From: JAJAZB01 sp964244295
GTDB lineage: Bacteria > Bacteroidota > Bacteroidia > Cytophagales > Spirosomataceae
NCBI GenBank assembly: GCA_964244295.1
Contig: CAXTIG010000025.1
Location: 1 to 64,000, forward strand
Direction of reading: 5' to 3'
Length of the DNA: 64,000 bases
Under the pieces are notes generated by a model. It ran no database searches. It worked only from the letters and a program-made list of their open reading frames with translations, and was not told the DNA's origin. This document shows, piece by piece, positions 41,717 through 51,100 of this stretch (position 1 is the stretch's first letter; every line of letters starts with the position of its first letter). A program made the position numbers and the translations under genes.

Positions 41717-42712
41717 ATGCTACGAACGTTTCTCCTGCCCGTCTTCTTCACGGTGCTCACGCTCACGGGTTGGAGCCAAAACTCCCTTCGCCCCGTCCCG
41801 GTTATTTTCGACACCGACATGGGACCGGATTACGACGATGCCGGGGCCATCACGCTCCTCCACGCCCTGGCCGACAGCGGGCAGGCGCGCATTCTGGCCA
41901 CCGTCGCCAGCACCAACTATCCCCGCGTGGCGGCGGTACTGAGCGTGTTCAACACCTACTTCGGGCGACCCGGTATTCCCGTCGGCGTTCCGAAGGGGGC
42001 GGCTGTTGACGAAGCCGACCGTCAGCACTGGTCCGACACGCTTGTGGCCCGCTATCCGCACGCGCTGCGCTCGAACGACACCGCGCCCGACGCCGTGACG
42101 GTGTACCGGCAAGTCCTCGCCGCCCAGCCCGACGGCAGCGTGACCATCGTGACGGTGGGTTTTCTAACCAACCTTGCCAACCTGATCGCCTCCGGTCCCG
42201 ACCGGTTTTCGCCGCTGTCGGGCTTGGCGTTGGTGCGAAAAAAAGTGCGGAATCTGGTGAGCATGGCGGGTGCATTTCCGGCGGGTCGGGAATTCAACGT
42301 TCACAAAGATGCACCTGCGGCGAAAATCGTATTCGATACCTGGCCCAGGCCAGTGCTGCTGAGCGGGTTTGAAATTGGCCGAAACATCAAGTGCGGTCTG
42401 CCGCTGGTAAGCAACGTGGCCATCCACAACAACCCGACGAAAGACGTATTCCGCATCAGCATCCCGCTCGACCAGCAGGACAAGGCCGGTCGCATGAGCT
42501 GGGACCAAACCGCCGTGCTGGTGGCCATCAAGGGCTACGCGCCATTTTACGACCTGAAACCGGGTCGGATGATCACCGCCGCCGACGGCAGCAACACCTG
42601 GGACGAACGCGGCATGGGTCACGCGTATTTGGTCGAAAAGATGCCCGTGCCAGAGGTGACGGCGGTCATCGACCGACTGATGATGCACCAGCCGGTGCAG
42701 AGAAAAAGGTGA
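41717..42712 (+). CDS. Inosine-uridine-type nucleoside hydrolase, exported
   Basis: 331 residues from ATG 41717, which begins a signal peptide (FLLPVFFTVLTLTGWSQ). The family motif VIFDTDMGPDYDDAGAI (block DTDMGPDYDDA, near residue 31-41) carries the Ca2+-binding aspartates; later comes VGFLTNLANL and a C-terminal DERGMGHAYL segment with the His expected near the active site. It would cleave N-glycosidic bonds of nucleosides in the periplasm. The long open frame upstream (from 41462) is not used. Confidence 0.9.
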   Translation: MLRTFLLPVFFTVLTLTGWSQNSLRPVPVIFDTDMGPDYDDAGAITLLHALADSGQARILATVASTNYPRVAAVLSVFNTYFGRPGIPVGVPKGAAVDEADRQHWSDTLVARYPHALRSNDTAPDAVTVYRQVLAAQPDGSVTIVTVGFLTNLANLIASGPDRFSPLSGLALVRKKVRNLVSMAGAFPAGREFNVHKDAPAAKIVFDTWPRPVLLSGFEIGRNIKCGLPLVSNVAIHNNPTKDVFRISIPLDQQDKAGRMSWDQTAVLVAIKGYAPFYDLKPGRMITAADGSNTWDERGMGHAYLVEKMPVPEVTAVIDRLMMHQPVQRKR

Positions 42713-42735
42713 TTTTTCAACAAAACCCAAAGGCC

Positions 42736-42844
42736 GTCATGCCGAACTTGTTTCGGCATCTTCCCCACCGGTAGCCGACCACCTGGCTGTCGTCAAAATT
42801 TTTGGCGGGCAAGCGGGAAGATGCCGAAACAAGTTCAGCATGAC
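42736..42844. repeat. 30-bp inverted repeat between the hydrolase and the propeller protein
   Basis: Arms 42736-42765 and 42815-42844 are reverse complements with one mismatch, loop 49 nt; core CGAACTTGTTTCGGCATC. The two flanking genes run in the same direction. Confidence 0.88.
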
Positions 42845-42856
42845 GTTTTCCACGTC

Positions 42857-44140
42857 ATGCAACGCCGCAATTTTCTCAAAACCATTCCCCTCGTTCTGGC
42901 GCTTCCCGGTGGCCGGATGCGCCCGCTCGACGTGCCCGTGCGTGCCCTGACCAGCGGGCCCGGCTTCCACTGGTTCGGCTACTACGACAAGTTGCAATTC
43001 GACCCGACCAACCGTTACCTGCTGGGGATAAAAGTGGGCTTCGAGGGCCGCTCGCCCAGCGCCGACGACGTCATCGAAATCGGATTGATTGATTTGCAAA
43101 AAAGCGGCAGTTGGAAAAAACTCGGCGAAAGCCGCGCCTGGGGCTGGCAGCAGGGTTGTATGCTCCAGTGGATTCCCGGTTCGAAGTCCGAAATTATTTA
43201 CAACGACCGGGCCACGGGTGGTCGCGAGGGCGACCACTACGTCAGCCGCGTCGTGGACGTGTTTTCGGGAAAAACACGTACGCTGCCGAAAGCGGTGTAC
43301 GCCCTCAGCCCCGACGGACGCTGGGCGGTGGGCACGGAGTTCAGCCGGATTCAGGACCTGCGCCCCGGCTACGGCTACGCCGGATTCCGCGACCCGTTTT
43401 TTGACGAAAAAGCCCCCGTGCCCATCGGGCTGTACCGTCTGGATTTAGCAACCGGAGAGTCGAAACTGCTGATGTCGCTGGCCGAAGCCGCTGCCATTCC
43501 GCACAACGGACAATCCGTGGGCGACAATTTTCACTGGTTCAACCACCTGCTCGTCAACACTGACGGTTCGCGCATCACGTTCCTGCACCGCTGGCGCAAA
43601 GTCCGCGAGGAGCGGCAGGTGATGGCCCGGACGAACTTCGTCACGCGGATGTTTACGGTGAATCCCGACGGCTCCGACCGTTTTATCATCGACCCTTCCG
43701 GCTTCACCTCGCACTTCGTCTGGCGCGATCCGACGCACATTTGCGCCTACACCCGGCCCACCGGGATGCCGCAAACCTTCTACGTTTTACAAGATAAAAC
43801 CGGGAAAATCGAACGGATTGACACGGATAAAATGCCCGTCAATGGCCACCAGACCTACGTGCCGGGGCGAGGGAACGCGTGGATTTTGAACGACAACTAC
43901 GCGGGCAACGATAAAAACCGCAACCAAACGCCCTACCTCTACCACCTGCCCAGCGACCGGCGCATCGACCTGGGCCACTTCCCGGCGGGCGAAAGCTACG
44001 TGGGCGAGTGGCGCTGCGACCTGCACCCGCGCACGAGTCCCGATGGGAACTTCGTCTGCATCGACTCCACCCACGGCGGCAACGGGCGGCAACTCTACCT
44101 GCTCGATTTGCGGCCCGTCTGGGCGGAATTGGGGCGGTAA
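42857..44140 (+). CDS. Exported beta-propeller-like protein of unknown function
   Basis: 427 residues from ATG 42857, which gives MQRRNFLKTIPLVLALPGG, a twin-arginine-like signal. The mature protein has repeated WD40/TolB-like strands (FSGKTRTLPKAVYALSPDGRWAVGTEF, RITFLHRWRKVREERQVMARTNFVTRMFTVNPDGSDRF, HPRTSPDGNFVCIDSTHGGNGRQLY). The architecture recalls oligogalacturonate-lyase-like propellers, and acidic His/Asp clusters are present (GDNFHWFNH), but I cannot assign an activity. A shorter upstream start at 42821 is less likely. Confidence 0.78.
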   Translation: MQRRNFLKTIPLVLALPGGRMRPLDVPVRALTSGPGFHWFGYYDKLQFDPTNRYLLGIKVGFEGRSPSADDVIEIGLIDLQKSGSWKKLGESRAWGWQQGCMLQWIPGSKSEIIYNDRATGGREGDHYVSRVVDVFSGKTRTLPKAVYALSPDGRWAVGTEFSRIQDLRPGYGYAGFRDPFFDEKAPVPIGLYRLDLATGESKLLMSLAEAAAIPHNGQSVGDNFHWFNHLLVNTDGSRITFLHRWRKVREERQVMARTNFVTRMFTVNPDGSDRFIIDPSGFTSHFVWRDPTHICAYTRPTGMPQTFYVLQDKTGKIERIDTDKMPVNGHQTYVPGRGNAWILNDNYAGNDKNRNQTPYLYHLPSDRRIDLGHFPAGESYVGEWRCDLHPRTSPDGNFVCIDSTHGGNGRQLYLLDLRPVWAELGR

Positions 44141-44228
44141 GTTTTTGAAAAGACTACCCGAAATCATTGCAGTATTCCCCGAAGTTTTTTTGCTTTGTTC
44201 ATCCGCTGCGCCCCCAACGCGGCTTCCC

Positions 44229-44801
44229 ATGAAAAACGGCTACGCTTCGGTTACGGATGAAGACCTGCTCGTCGCCCTCCGCGACGACGACGACCGGGCG
44301 TTTGCCGAATTGTACCGGCGGTACGCCCGCTTGCTGGTCGCGACGGCTTTCCGCAAAACCGGCGACCAGGCCAGCGCCGAAGACCTCGTCCACGAATTGT
44401 TTCTGAGCCTCTGGCTGCGTCGGCAGCAGCTTTTTGTGCAGCAGTCGCTGCGGGGGTACCTGTTTTCGGCCTTAAAAAATCGGGTCATTTCCCACTACCA
44501 CCGCCAGGCCAGCGCGGCGCTGGTGCCGCTCGACGGGTTTGGGGAAATCCTGTCGGCTCCGCTCCAGCCCGACGGATTGCTAGGGGAATTCTACGAACAA
44601 TCACTCCAGAAACTACCCGAAAAATGCCGCCAGGTCTTCGTGATGAGCCGCAGTGGCTACACCATGCGCGAAATCGCCCAGACGCTGGGGATTTCGGAAA
44701 AAACCGTGGAAGTCCACATCGGCAAGGCGCTGCGTCTGCTGCGGATTGACTTCCGGGATTACGCGGTGGGGGTGCTGGTGCTGTTGGGAATGCAGGGTTG
44801 A
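44229..44801 (+). CDS. ECF sigma factor (RpoE/FecI-like)
   Basis: 190 residues from ATG 44229. Region 2 (FAELYRRYARLLVATAFRKTGDQASAEDLVHELFLSLW) and region 4 (LPEKCRQVFVMSRSGYTMREIAQTLGISEKTVEVHIGKALRLLRI) are clear. In Bacteroidota such FecI-like sigmas pair with a FecR anti-sigma and a TonB receptor. Here the FecR gene is 2.26 kb away, with a minus-strand SGNH hydrolase gene and decayed DNA between them. The C-terminus ends in a short hydrophobic tail. Confidence 0.93.
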   Translation: MKNGYASVTDEDLLVALRDDDDRAFAELYRRYARLLVATAFRKTGDQASAEDLVHELFLSLWLRRQQLFVQQSLRGYLFSALKNRVISHYHRQASAALVPLDGFGEILSAPLQPDGLLGEFYEQSLQKLPEKCRQVFVMSRSGYTMREIAQTLGISEKTVEVHIGKALRLLRIDFRDYAVGVLVLLGMQG

Positions 44802-44904
44802 GAAATGAAAAATAAGAAATCAAGAAGAGAAAGACAGGGCAAACTCATGAAAGTCATGCAATGAGCTTTTTGAGGTAATCGAGGTCGAAAGCGGGGGGAA
44901 TTTT

Positions 44905-44997
44905 AGGCATCACCCAGGCGCTGCAAGGCTTGGTCGGTTTCGCCACCACGCTGGTGGATTTGCGGCTGTAGTTCGCGTGGTTCGTGGCGTGTCCGGC
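44905..44997 (+). pseudogene. Gene remnant similar to 46391-46513
   Basis: A short stretch that can be read as ITQALQGLVGFATTLVDLRL and then stops. It is a clear relative of the copy at 46391-46513 (NQALQGLASFTTTL). The peptide resembles the end of an MFS-type transporter, but the identification is weak. It flanks the SGNH hydrolase gene on its right side as the other copy does on its left. Confidence 0.5.
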
Positions 44998-45014
44998 GGG
45001 CGGGGCTTAGTTAG

Positions 45015-46253
45015 CTACTCGTTCCGTCGGGCGAGCAACAAGGGAAGCGCATCTTTAGGCGGCTCACGCAGCCAGCCGTTCCGGCGGATGACCCGCGATA
45101 GTTGGTCGGCCACTTTCTGGTGTCCTTCGGCGTTGATGTGCCCGTCGAAGACGAAGTAATCACGGCTGGTCAGCAGACTGTCAACACCCGCAACGAAAAC
45201 TCCGGGCATGGGGTGTTTCGACAACTGGTTGGCGAAGCGGTGGAACACGTCGGGTTTCGTGCCGTACGATTCGAGGTACGTTACCAGTACCGGACCGGCG
45301 TACTGGTTTCGCAAGTCGGCCAGCACCCGGAAAAATGCCACTTCGTGCGCTGGCTCGGCGACTGGCCCCGGCGGAGCGGGCACGCCGGGTTTGGTCAAGG
45401 CAAACTGCAACCGCACGGCGTGGATGCGCAGGGCCGAATAAATTAGCTTGAACGGAAAATACTCGCCCGAAATGGCATTGGCCCGGACGTAGTTGTCGTA
45501 ATCCTGGCGATTCAAGGGCCGGTATTGACCGTTGGCTTTTAGAAATTCTTCGTTTTCAGGAAAATCGTTGCCGCAGTACTGCACGACGACCAGGCGGCAG
45601 GAGTCGAGGTTCAAACGGCGCAGCAGCCTGACCTCCCGAACGGTGCCAAACGACGAAACACCGGCGTTGAGCGTTTTTCGTCCGGTCGTGCGTTCGAGCC
45701 GGGAAACGAACCCCTCGGCCTCCTCAACGCCCCAACCCATCGTAAACGAATCGCCCAGTACGATCACGGCAGGCTTTTCCGCCGAAGCCGAGTCGTCGCG
45801 CAAGCCCAGCGGGTTGGTGCGGATGGCCACGTTGAACTCTTGGCCTTGGTGCCGTCCGGCGACGACGTTCGGGCGTAACAGGTAAAACAAACTCGAATCA
45901 TACCGACTCAGCCGGGGATTGAATTGCAGAAAATCGCGGTTGCAATCTTCGACCACCGAACGAAAAAATGGGAAAGCCGAGGCATCCTGACGGCGGTCCC
46001 GTTGCAACCATTGCAGGTATCCCCACAGGCCGGTTTCGACAATTCCGAGCAGCCCTAGGCCCAGCCACCACGGCAACCGGGCCGTCCACGCCAACCAGAG
46101 GCCTAAGCCCGAAATCGTCAGGGGTACGAGCAATTTGAAAAGCCAGACGGTAAACCAGTTACTCCAGAACAATTCGATCCGAAACATAACCAGCGAAAGC
46201 AACAAAACGAGCGAAAGGACGACAATCAACGAGCGTTGACCGGAAGGAAACAT
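45015..46253 (-). CDS. Membrane-anchored SGNH/GDSL hydrolase
   Basis: 412 residues. Two or three N-terminal transmembrane segments (LIVVLSLVLLLSLVMFRI, WFTVWLFKLLVPLTISGLGLWLA, LPWWLGLGLLGIVETGLW) precede an SGNH domain: block I VIVLGDSFTMGWG (Ser near residue 173), Asn in YCGNDF, and the Asp-x-x-His pair in FVFDGHINAEGHQKVADQL near the C-terminus. It may be an esterase acting on cell-surface polymers. It is transcribed opposite to the ECF sigma and FecR genes and stands between them. Confidence 0.88.
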   Translation of the reverse strand: MFPSGQRSLIVVLSLVLLLSLVMFRIELFWSNWFTVWLFKLLVPLTISGLGLWLAWTARLPWWLGLGLLGIVETGLWGYLQWLQRDRRQDASAFPFFRSVVEDCNRDFLQFNPRLSRYDSSLFYLLRPNVVAGRHQGQEFNVAIRTNPLGLRDDSASAEKPAVIVLGDSFTMGWGVEEAEGFVSRLERTTGRKTLNAGVSSFGTVREVRLLRRLNLDSCRLVVVQYCGNDFPENEEFLKANGQYRPLNRQDYDNYVRANAISGEYFPFKLIYSALRIHAVRLQFALTKPGVPAPPGPVAEPAHEVAFFRVLADLRNQYAGPVLVTYLESYGTKPDVFHRFANQLSKHPMPGVFVAGVDSLLTSRDYFVFDGHINAEGHQKVADQLSRVIRRNGWLREPPKDALPLLLARRNE

Positions 46254-47056
46254 GAGGAAGGCATGATTGGTAGTGGGTTAGGCAAACTTAACCCGCTTGT
46301 CTGAACAGGGGATTACCGTAAAATAAATTTTTGGAAATCTTTTAGTGTCCTCGCCCCGCTCCTTATCCGGATTGTTATCCAGAAGATCAAGGTGAACTTC
46401 TCGGCGTCAACCAGGCGCTGCAAGGGCTGGCCAGCTTCACCACGACGCTCGTGTTCGGGACGCTCTCGCTGGTCGATTTACGGTTGCCGTTCACGTGGGG
46501 TGCGGCGTACTAGGCGGGGGTAACGTTTGGCGGAAAATCAAAAGAAAAGGCCTGCTATGACGTAGGTCATAAACCCTGCGCTGGGTCACCGGGCACCATT
46601 GCATCGTAAACCAAGATTACCACGATGATGAAACCCTGGCACTCCCCCAACCTTCCTTCATCCCTCCCGCTGGCTCAGTAGCTCATCCGCTACGAAACCC
46701 TTTTGCCCAACTCGAAACCGGCACCCGCGGCTATGCAATCGCCCATGCTGATGGTGCAGGGCAAACATCACTGCGCCCTTGTCGCTCGTGCGTTTTCAGT
46801 ACTACGAAACGAACTATAGCGGTTATTTTGCGGGTGCCGTCGCCGTATTGTTTCTGGCCGTGCTGATTGCCAACACGCGTGTGCTGCCGTGCGCGTCTGC
46901 CTGCGGATTTCGCCCTCAACCTCCTCAGAAAGACAGGCTCCAGCCTTTTATTCTTGTTTTACTTTTCAAAAATTCTCCTCCCAAGTAAGGGATATCCCCT
47001 CCTTTCCCGGACTGTGTCTGTGAAGGCGCCACTTACCCGCTTCTTCGCCCCCCGAT
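46254..47056. other. Decayed intergenic DNA between SGNH hydrolase and FecR
   Basis: About 800 bp with no intact gene. It contains the second transporter-like remnant (46391-46513) and an open stretch with a membrane-like segment (YFAGAVAVLFLAVLIANT, 46779-46988) that lacks a plausible start and a matching family. This looks like relics of coding sequence. The FecR promoter must lie near its right end. Confidence 0.6.
46391..46513 (+). pseudogene. Gene remnant, transporter-like
   Basis: Reads GELLGVNQALQGLASFTTTLVFG...SLVDLRLPFTWGAAY then a stop. The GELxGxNQxLQ pattern recalls MFS transporters (TetA-like branch) but is too short to be sure. It shares the NQALQGL/TTL blocks with the remnant at 44905-44997 across the intervening hydrolase gene. 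Confidence 0.5.
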
Positions 47057-48064
47057 ATGGAGCAACCGGGCTTACCTCCCGATCTACTCAGGCGTTACCT
47101 CGCGGACCGGTGCACAGAGGCTGAGCGCCAGCGCGTCGATGCCTGGTACGAAACCCTCGACCACCCCGCCCCGCAGCCCCTGGCTTTCGACGAGCGCCGG
47201 AGTTTTGAGCGGCTCCGGGCCAGCCTCAGCGACGATCCGGATTTTGGCAAAACGCCCGTCCGCCCGCTCTGGCAACGCCCCTGGGCCTACCTCACGGCCA
47301 CCGCCGCTGCCGCCGTGCTAGTCAGCGGCTTGCTGTTCTGGCCCCGGATAGAAGGTGAACCGTCGGAAGCCATCGCGAAAACCACCCCTTCCACCTCGGT
47401 TGCGTACCAAAATTCAACGCAAAAAATAACCCGCCGCCGCCTGCCCGACGGCAGTGTGGTGTGGCTGAAACCAGGCGCAAGGTTAGCCTACGCACCTTCG
47501 ACCAACGGGAGCCAGCGCGAGGTGCAGTTCAGTGGAGAAGCCTTTTTCGATGTGGCCCGCGACCCGGCGCACCCCTTCGTGATTCGTTCCGGGCGCATGA
47601 CGACGCAGGTACTCGGCACGAGTTTCAACGTAAAGGCGCTGCCCAACGCCGCCCGCTACGAAGTGGCCGTGCTCACGGGCCGGGTTGCCGTACGCAGCCC
47701 CGCCGCCGACGGGCGGATGAACACCGTGCTGCTCGCCCCCCGACAGCGGGCGGTGTTCGATGTGCCCTCCCGCCAGTTGTTGAAAGCCGCCGTACCCAAC
47801 CGGCCCACGGATCAGGAAAGTTGGCAGCCCGTTTCGCTCGCTTTCGATGATGCCACGCTCGACGACGTGGCCCGGCAACTGGAGCAACGTTTCGACGTAC
47901 GCATCCGCCTGGCCAACCCCGCCCTGCGCCACTGCCGCCTGAAAGTGGATTTAACCCAGCAGTCCCTCCCCGAAATTCTCGACATTGTGACCAAACTCCT
48001 CGGCACCGACTACGTCTGGGAAGAGGGAACGGTGACGCTGGTGGGGAATGGCTGCGAAAAGTAA
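47057..48064 (+). CDS. FecR-family anti-sigma/regulator
   Basis: 335 residues. An N-terminal cytoplasmic DUF4880-like part (LLRRYLADRCTEAERQRVDAWYE), one transmembrane segment (WAYLTATAAAAVLVSGLLF, about residues 78-96), and the periplasmic FecR domain (ITRRRLPDGSVVWLKPGARLAYA, REVQFSGEAFFDVARDPAHPFVIRSG) with a C-terminal DUF4974-like region (SLAFDDATLDDVARQLEQRFDVRI). It receives a signal from the STN domain of the following receptor and controls the ECF sigma. It is followed by SusC after 94 bp. Confidence 0.93.
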   Translation: MEQPGLPPDLLRRYLADRCTEAERQRVDAWYETLDHPAPQPLAFDERRSFERLRASLSDDPDFGKTPVRPLWQRPWAYLTATAAAAVLVSGLLFWPRIEGEPSEAIAKTTPSTSVAYQNSTQKITRRRLPDGSVVWLKPGARLAYAPSTNGSQREVQFSGEAFFDVARDPAHPFVIRSGRMTTQVLGTSFNVKALPNAARYEVAVLTGRVAVRSPAADGRMNTVLLAPRQRAVFDVPSRQLLKAAVPNRPTDQESWQPVSLAFDDATLDDVARQLEQRFDVRIRLANPALRHCRLKVDLTQQSLPEILDIVTKLLGTDYVWEEGTVTLVGNGCEK

Positions 48065-48158
48065 TGACCTCTCACGCGGAGCGGTCCGCCACTGCGCGTG
48101 ACTGTTTTTGTTCGGTAAAAAATTCTCAACCGTTTCACCTCCAATCCGTTCAAAATCG

Positions 48159-51100
48159 ATGAAAAGAACGATGTACCCCAAGCACATTCGCCGTTTGATG
48201 CGCCTCACCAGTGTCCTGCTGCTGACGCTCGCCACGGCCCTGAGCCACGCCCTGCCCGTACCAGCCCAGGGCGTACTCGACCGCAATGTGACGCTCAGCC
48301 TCCGAGACGTGCCGCTCAAAACCGCCCTGACGCGGCTGGAAAGCAACACCCGCGTGCGTTTCGCCTACAGCCGGAGCGTCATCCAGCTCGATAAATCCGT
48401 GAGCATCTCGGCGGAAGGTGAAACCCTCGCCGCCGTGCTCGACCGCCTGCTGCCGCCGCTCGATATCCGCTACGAGGTGGTAGGCGGTCAGATTCTGCTG
48501 TCGCGGAACGCACCCAAGCCCGAAGTCCCGAAGAGTCGGGAGGGAAGTTTTGAGCCGGTCGAATCCAGCCCTGAAGCACCCGCCGACGTAACCGTGTCGG
48601 GCCGCGTGACCGACGAAGCCGGGGCGGGCCTGCCGGGCGTAAACGTATCGGTGAAGGCCACGACGCGCGGCACCACCACCGACGGCACCGGGGCCTATCG
48701 CCTCGTTGTGCCCGATGCAAACGCGGTACTGGTGTTCAGTTCGGTGGGCTACGCCCGGCAGGAAGTCGCAGTTGGGAGCCTGACCACGCTCAACGTCACC
48801 CTAAAAGCCGACGTGCAAAGCCTCGGCGAAGTGGTGGTGGTGGGCTACGGGACCCAGGCCCGCCGCGACCTGACCGGGTCGATTGCCTCGCTCAACACGA
48901 AGGCCATCCGCGACCAGCCCGTGACCAACATCGTCGAGGGCCTGGCCGGGCGGATGCCGGGGGTATTGGTGCAACAAACTACCGGCGCACCGGGCAACAG
49001 TCCTTCGCTAAAAGTGCGCGGGTTGGGTTCCATCAGCGCGGGCAACGGCCCGCTCATCGTCATCGACGGCCAGCCGCTCAACTCCGGCGGTTTGACCAAC
49101 TCCGGCGGCCTCAACCTGCTCAACCCCAACGACATCGAAAGCGTGGACGTGCTGAAAGACGCCAGCGCCACGGCTATTTACGGCTCGCGCGGGGCCAACG
49201 GCGTGGTGATGGTGACGACCAAACGCGGCAAGAGCGGGCAGAGCCGGGTGAATTTCGATTACTACACGGGCGTTCAGGAAGTGAGCAAAAAAATGGACTT
49301 GCTCAACTCCCAGCAATTCGCCGAGTTTTCAAAAGAAGCCTTCAACACCGCCTACCTGGAGCGCGTACCGGGGGCCAAAATCACCGACGCCAACAGCGTT
49401 CGGGCCGCCGGGCAGCGCTACCGCTACCCCAGGGGCGAGTTTGCGGGCATCAATTTCGACGACCCGGCCAGTTTGCCCACCTACGATTACCAGGATTTGA
49501 TTTTCCGGCAGGCTCCCATCAGCAGCTACCAGCTTTCTGGCTCGGGCGGGAGCGAGCGGGTGCAGTTTCTGTTGTCGGGCAATTACCTCAAGCAGGACGG
49601 CATCATCCGGCGCTCGGACCTCAACCGCTACACCTTCCGCTCGAATGTAGACGCGCAGCTTTCGACGAAACTCAAAATCGGGATGAGTTTTAGTCCCTCG
49701 TATTCCCTCGAAAACCGCGTGAACTCCGACGGGCACTGGGCCAACAACGGGGTCATCAACGCGGCCATTTCGCAGGTGCCCTTCGTGCCGATTTACGGCC
49801 CCGACGGCGTCACGTACACCTCGCAGGCCGCCTACGCCGCGCCCTACGACTGGCCGGGCATCACCAATCCGGTGGCCAACATCACCGAACTCGACAACCG
49901 CGTCGGGACGCTGCGCCTGCTGGGCAGTGCCTACGCCGAGTGGAACCTCTGGAAAACCCTGACCTACCGGGGCACCTTCGGCGGCGACCTCAGCTACCTG
50001 CGCCAGAACCAGTTTCAAACCTCGGCCATTCCACTCAACCAACTCCTGCCCCCCAACATCAACACGGGCAGCGCCTACGCCTCGCAAAACATCAACTGGG
50101 TCACCAGCCACACGCTCAACTACACCTTCGAACTCGGTACGGCACACCGCTTCGGAGCCTTGATTGGGCTGGAATCGCAGAAAAATAATTTTGAGGAAAA
50201 TCGGGTGAACGCCAACGCCTTTCCCAACGACGTCGTCCGGACGCTCAACGCCGGGACTATCATCGGCGGCACCTCGTTCCAGGACCAGTGGTCGCTGGCT
50301 TCGTACTTCGGGCGGGTCAATTACTCGTTCAAGGACAAGTACCTGTTCAACGCCTCCATCCGGCGCGACGGCTCCTCGCGCTTTGGTCAGAACAACCGCA
50401 ACGGCGTGTTCCCCTCGGCTTCGATTGGCTGGCGGGTGATGGAAGAGCCGTTCATGAAAAACGTGGACGCGATTTCGGAGTTGAAACTGCGGGTGAGCTA
50501 CGGACTTTCGGGTAACAACGCCTTTCAAAACAGCAACGGGACGCCCAATAATTACCCCGCCATCGGTACGCTGGGCAAAGACAACTACGTGTTCGGCAAC
50601 GTTCTCTCCAACGGCCTCGCCACCGGCACCATCGGCAACGACAACCTGACCTGGGAAAAAAGCCGCCAGACCGACGTGGGGCTAGAACTGGGCTTGTTCC
50701 AGAGCCGGATTTTCCTGAACGTCGATTACTACTCCCGCATCACCACCGACCTGCTGCTGGCCGTGCAGGTGCCCACGCTGACGGGCTTTTCGACGGCCAC
50801 GAGCAACATCGGCAAGGTGGAAAACAAGGGGATGGAGTTTGCCCTCAGCACGCGCAACCTGCGCGGGGCCTTCACCTGGAACACCGATTTCAATCTCTCC
50901 TTCAACCGCAACAAAGTGTTGGCCCTCGGCCCCACCGGCGACCCCATTCGCAGTGGCACCGGCGTGGGCGAAACCAACATCACCCTCATCGGCCAGCCGC
51001 TGGGGAATTTTTACGGCTACCAGCAACTCGGCGTGTTCCGCGACCAGGCCGACCTCGACGGCTACCCGCATTTTGCCGACAGCCGCCCCGGCGACGTAAA

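Noticed and set aside
49329..50528. A 399-codon frame opposite SusC pair 2
   Set aside because: Shadow of the receptor gene; the TonB receptor motifs on the plus strand are unambiguous.
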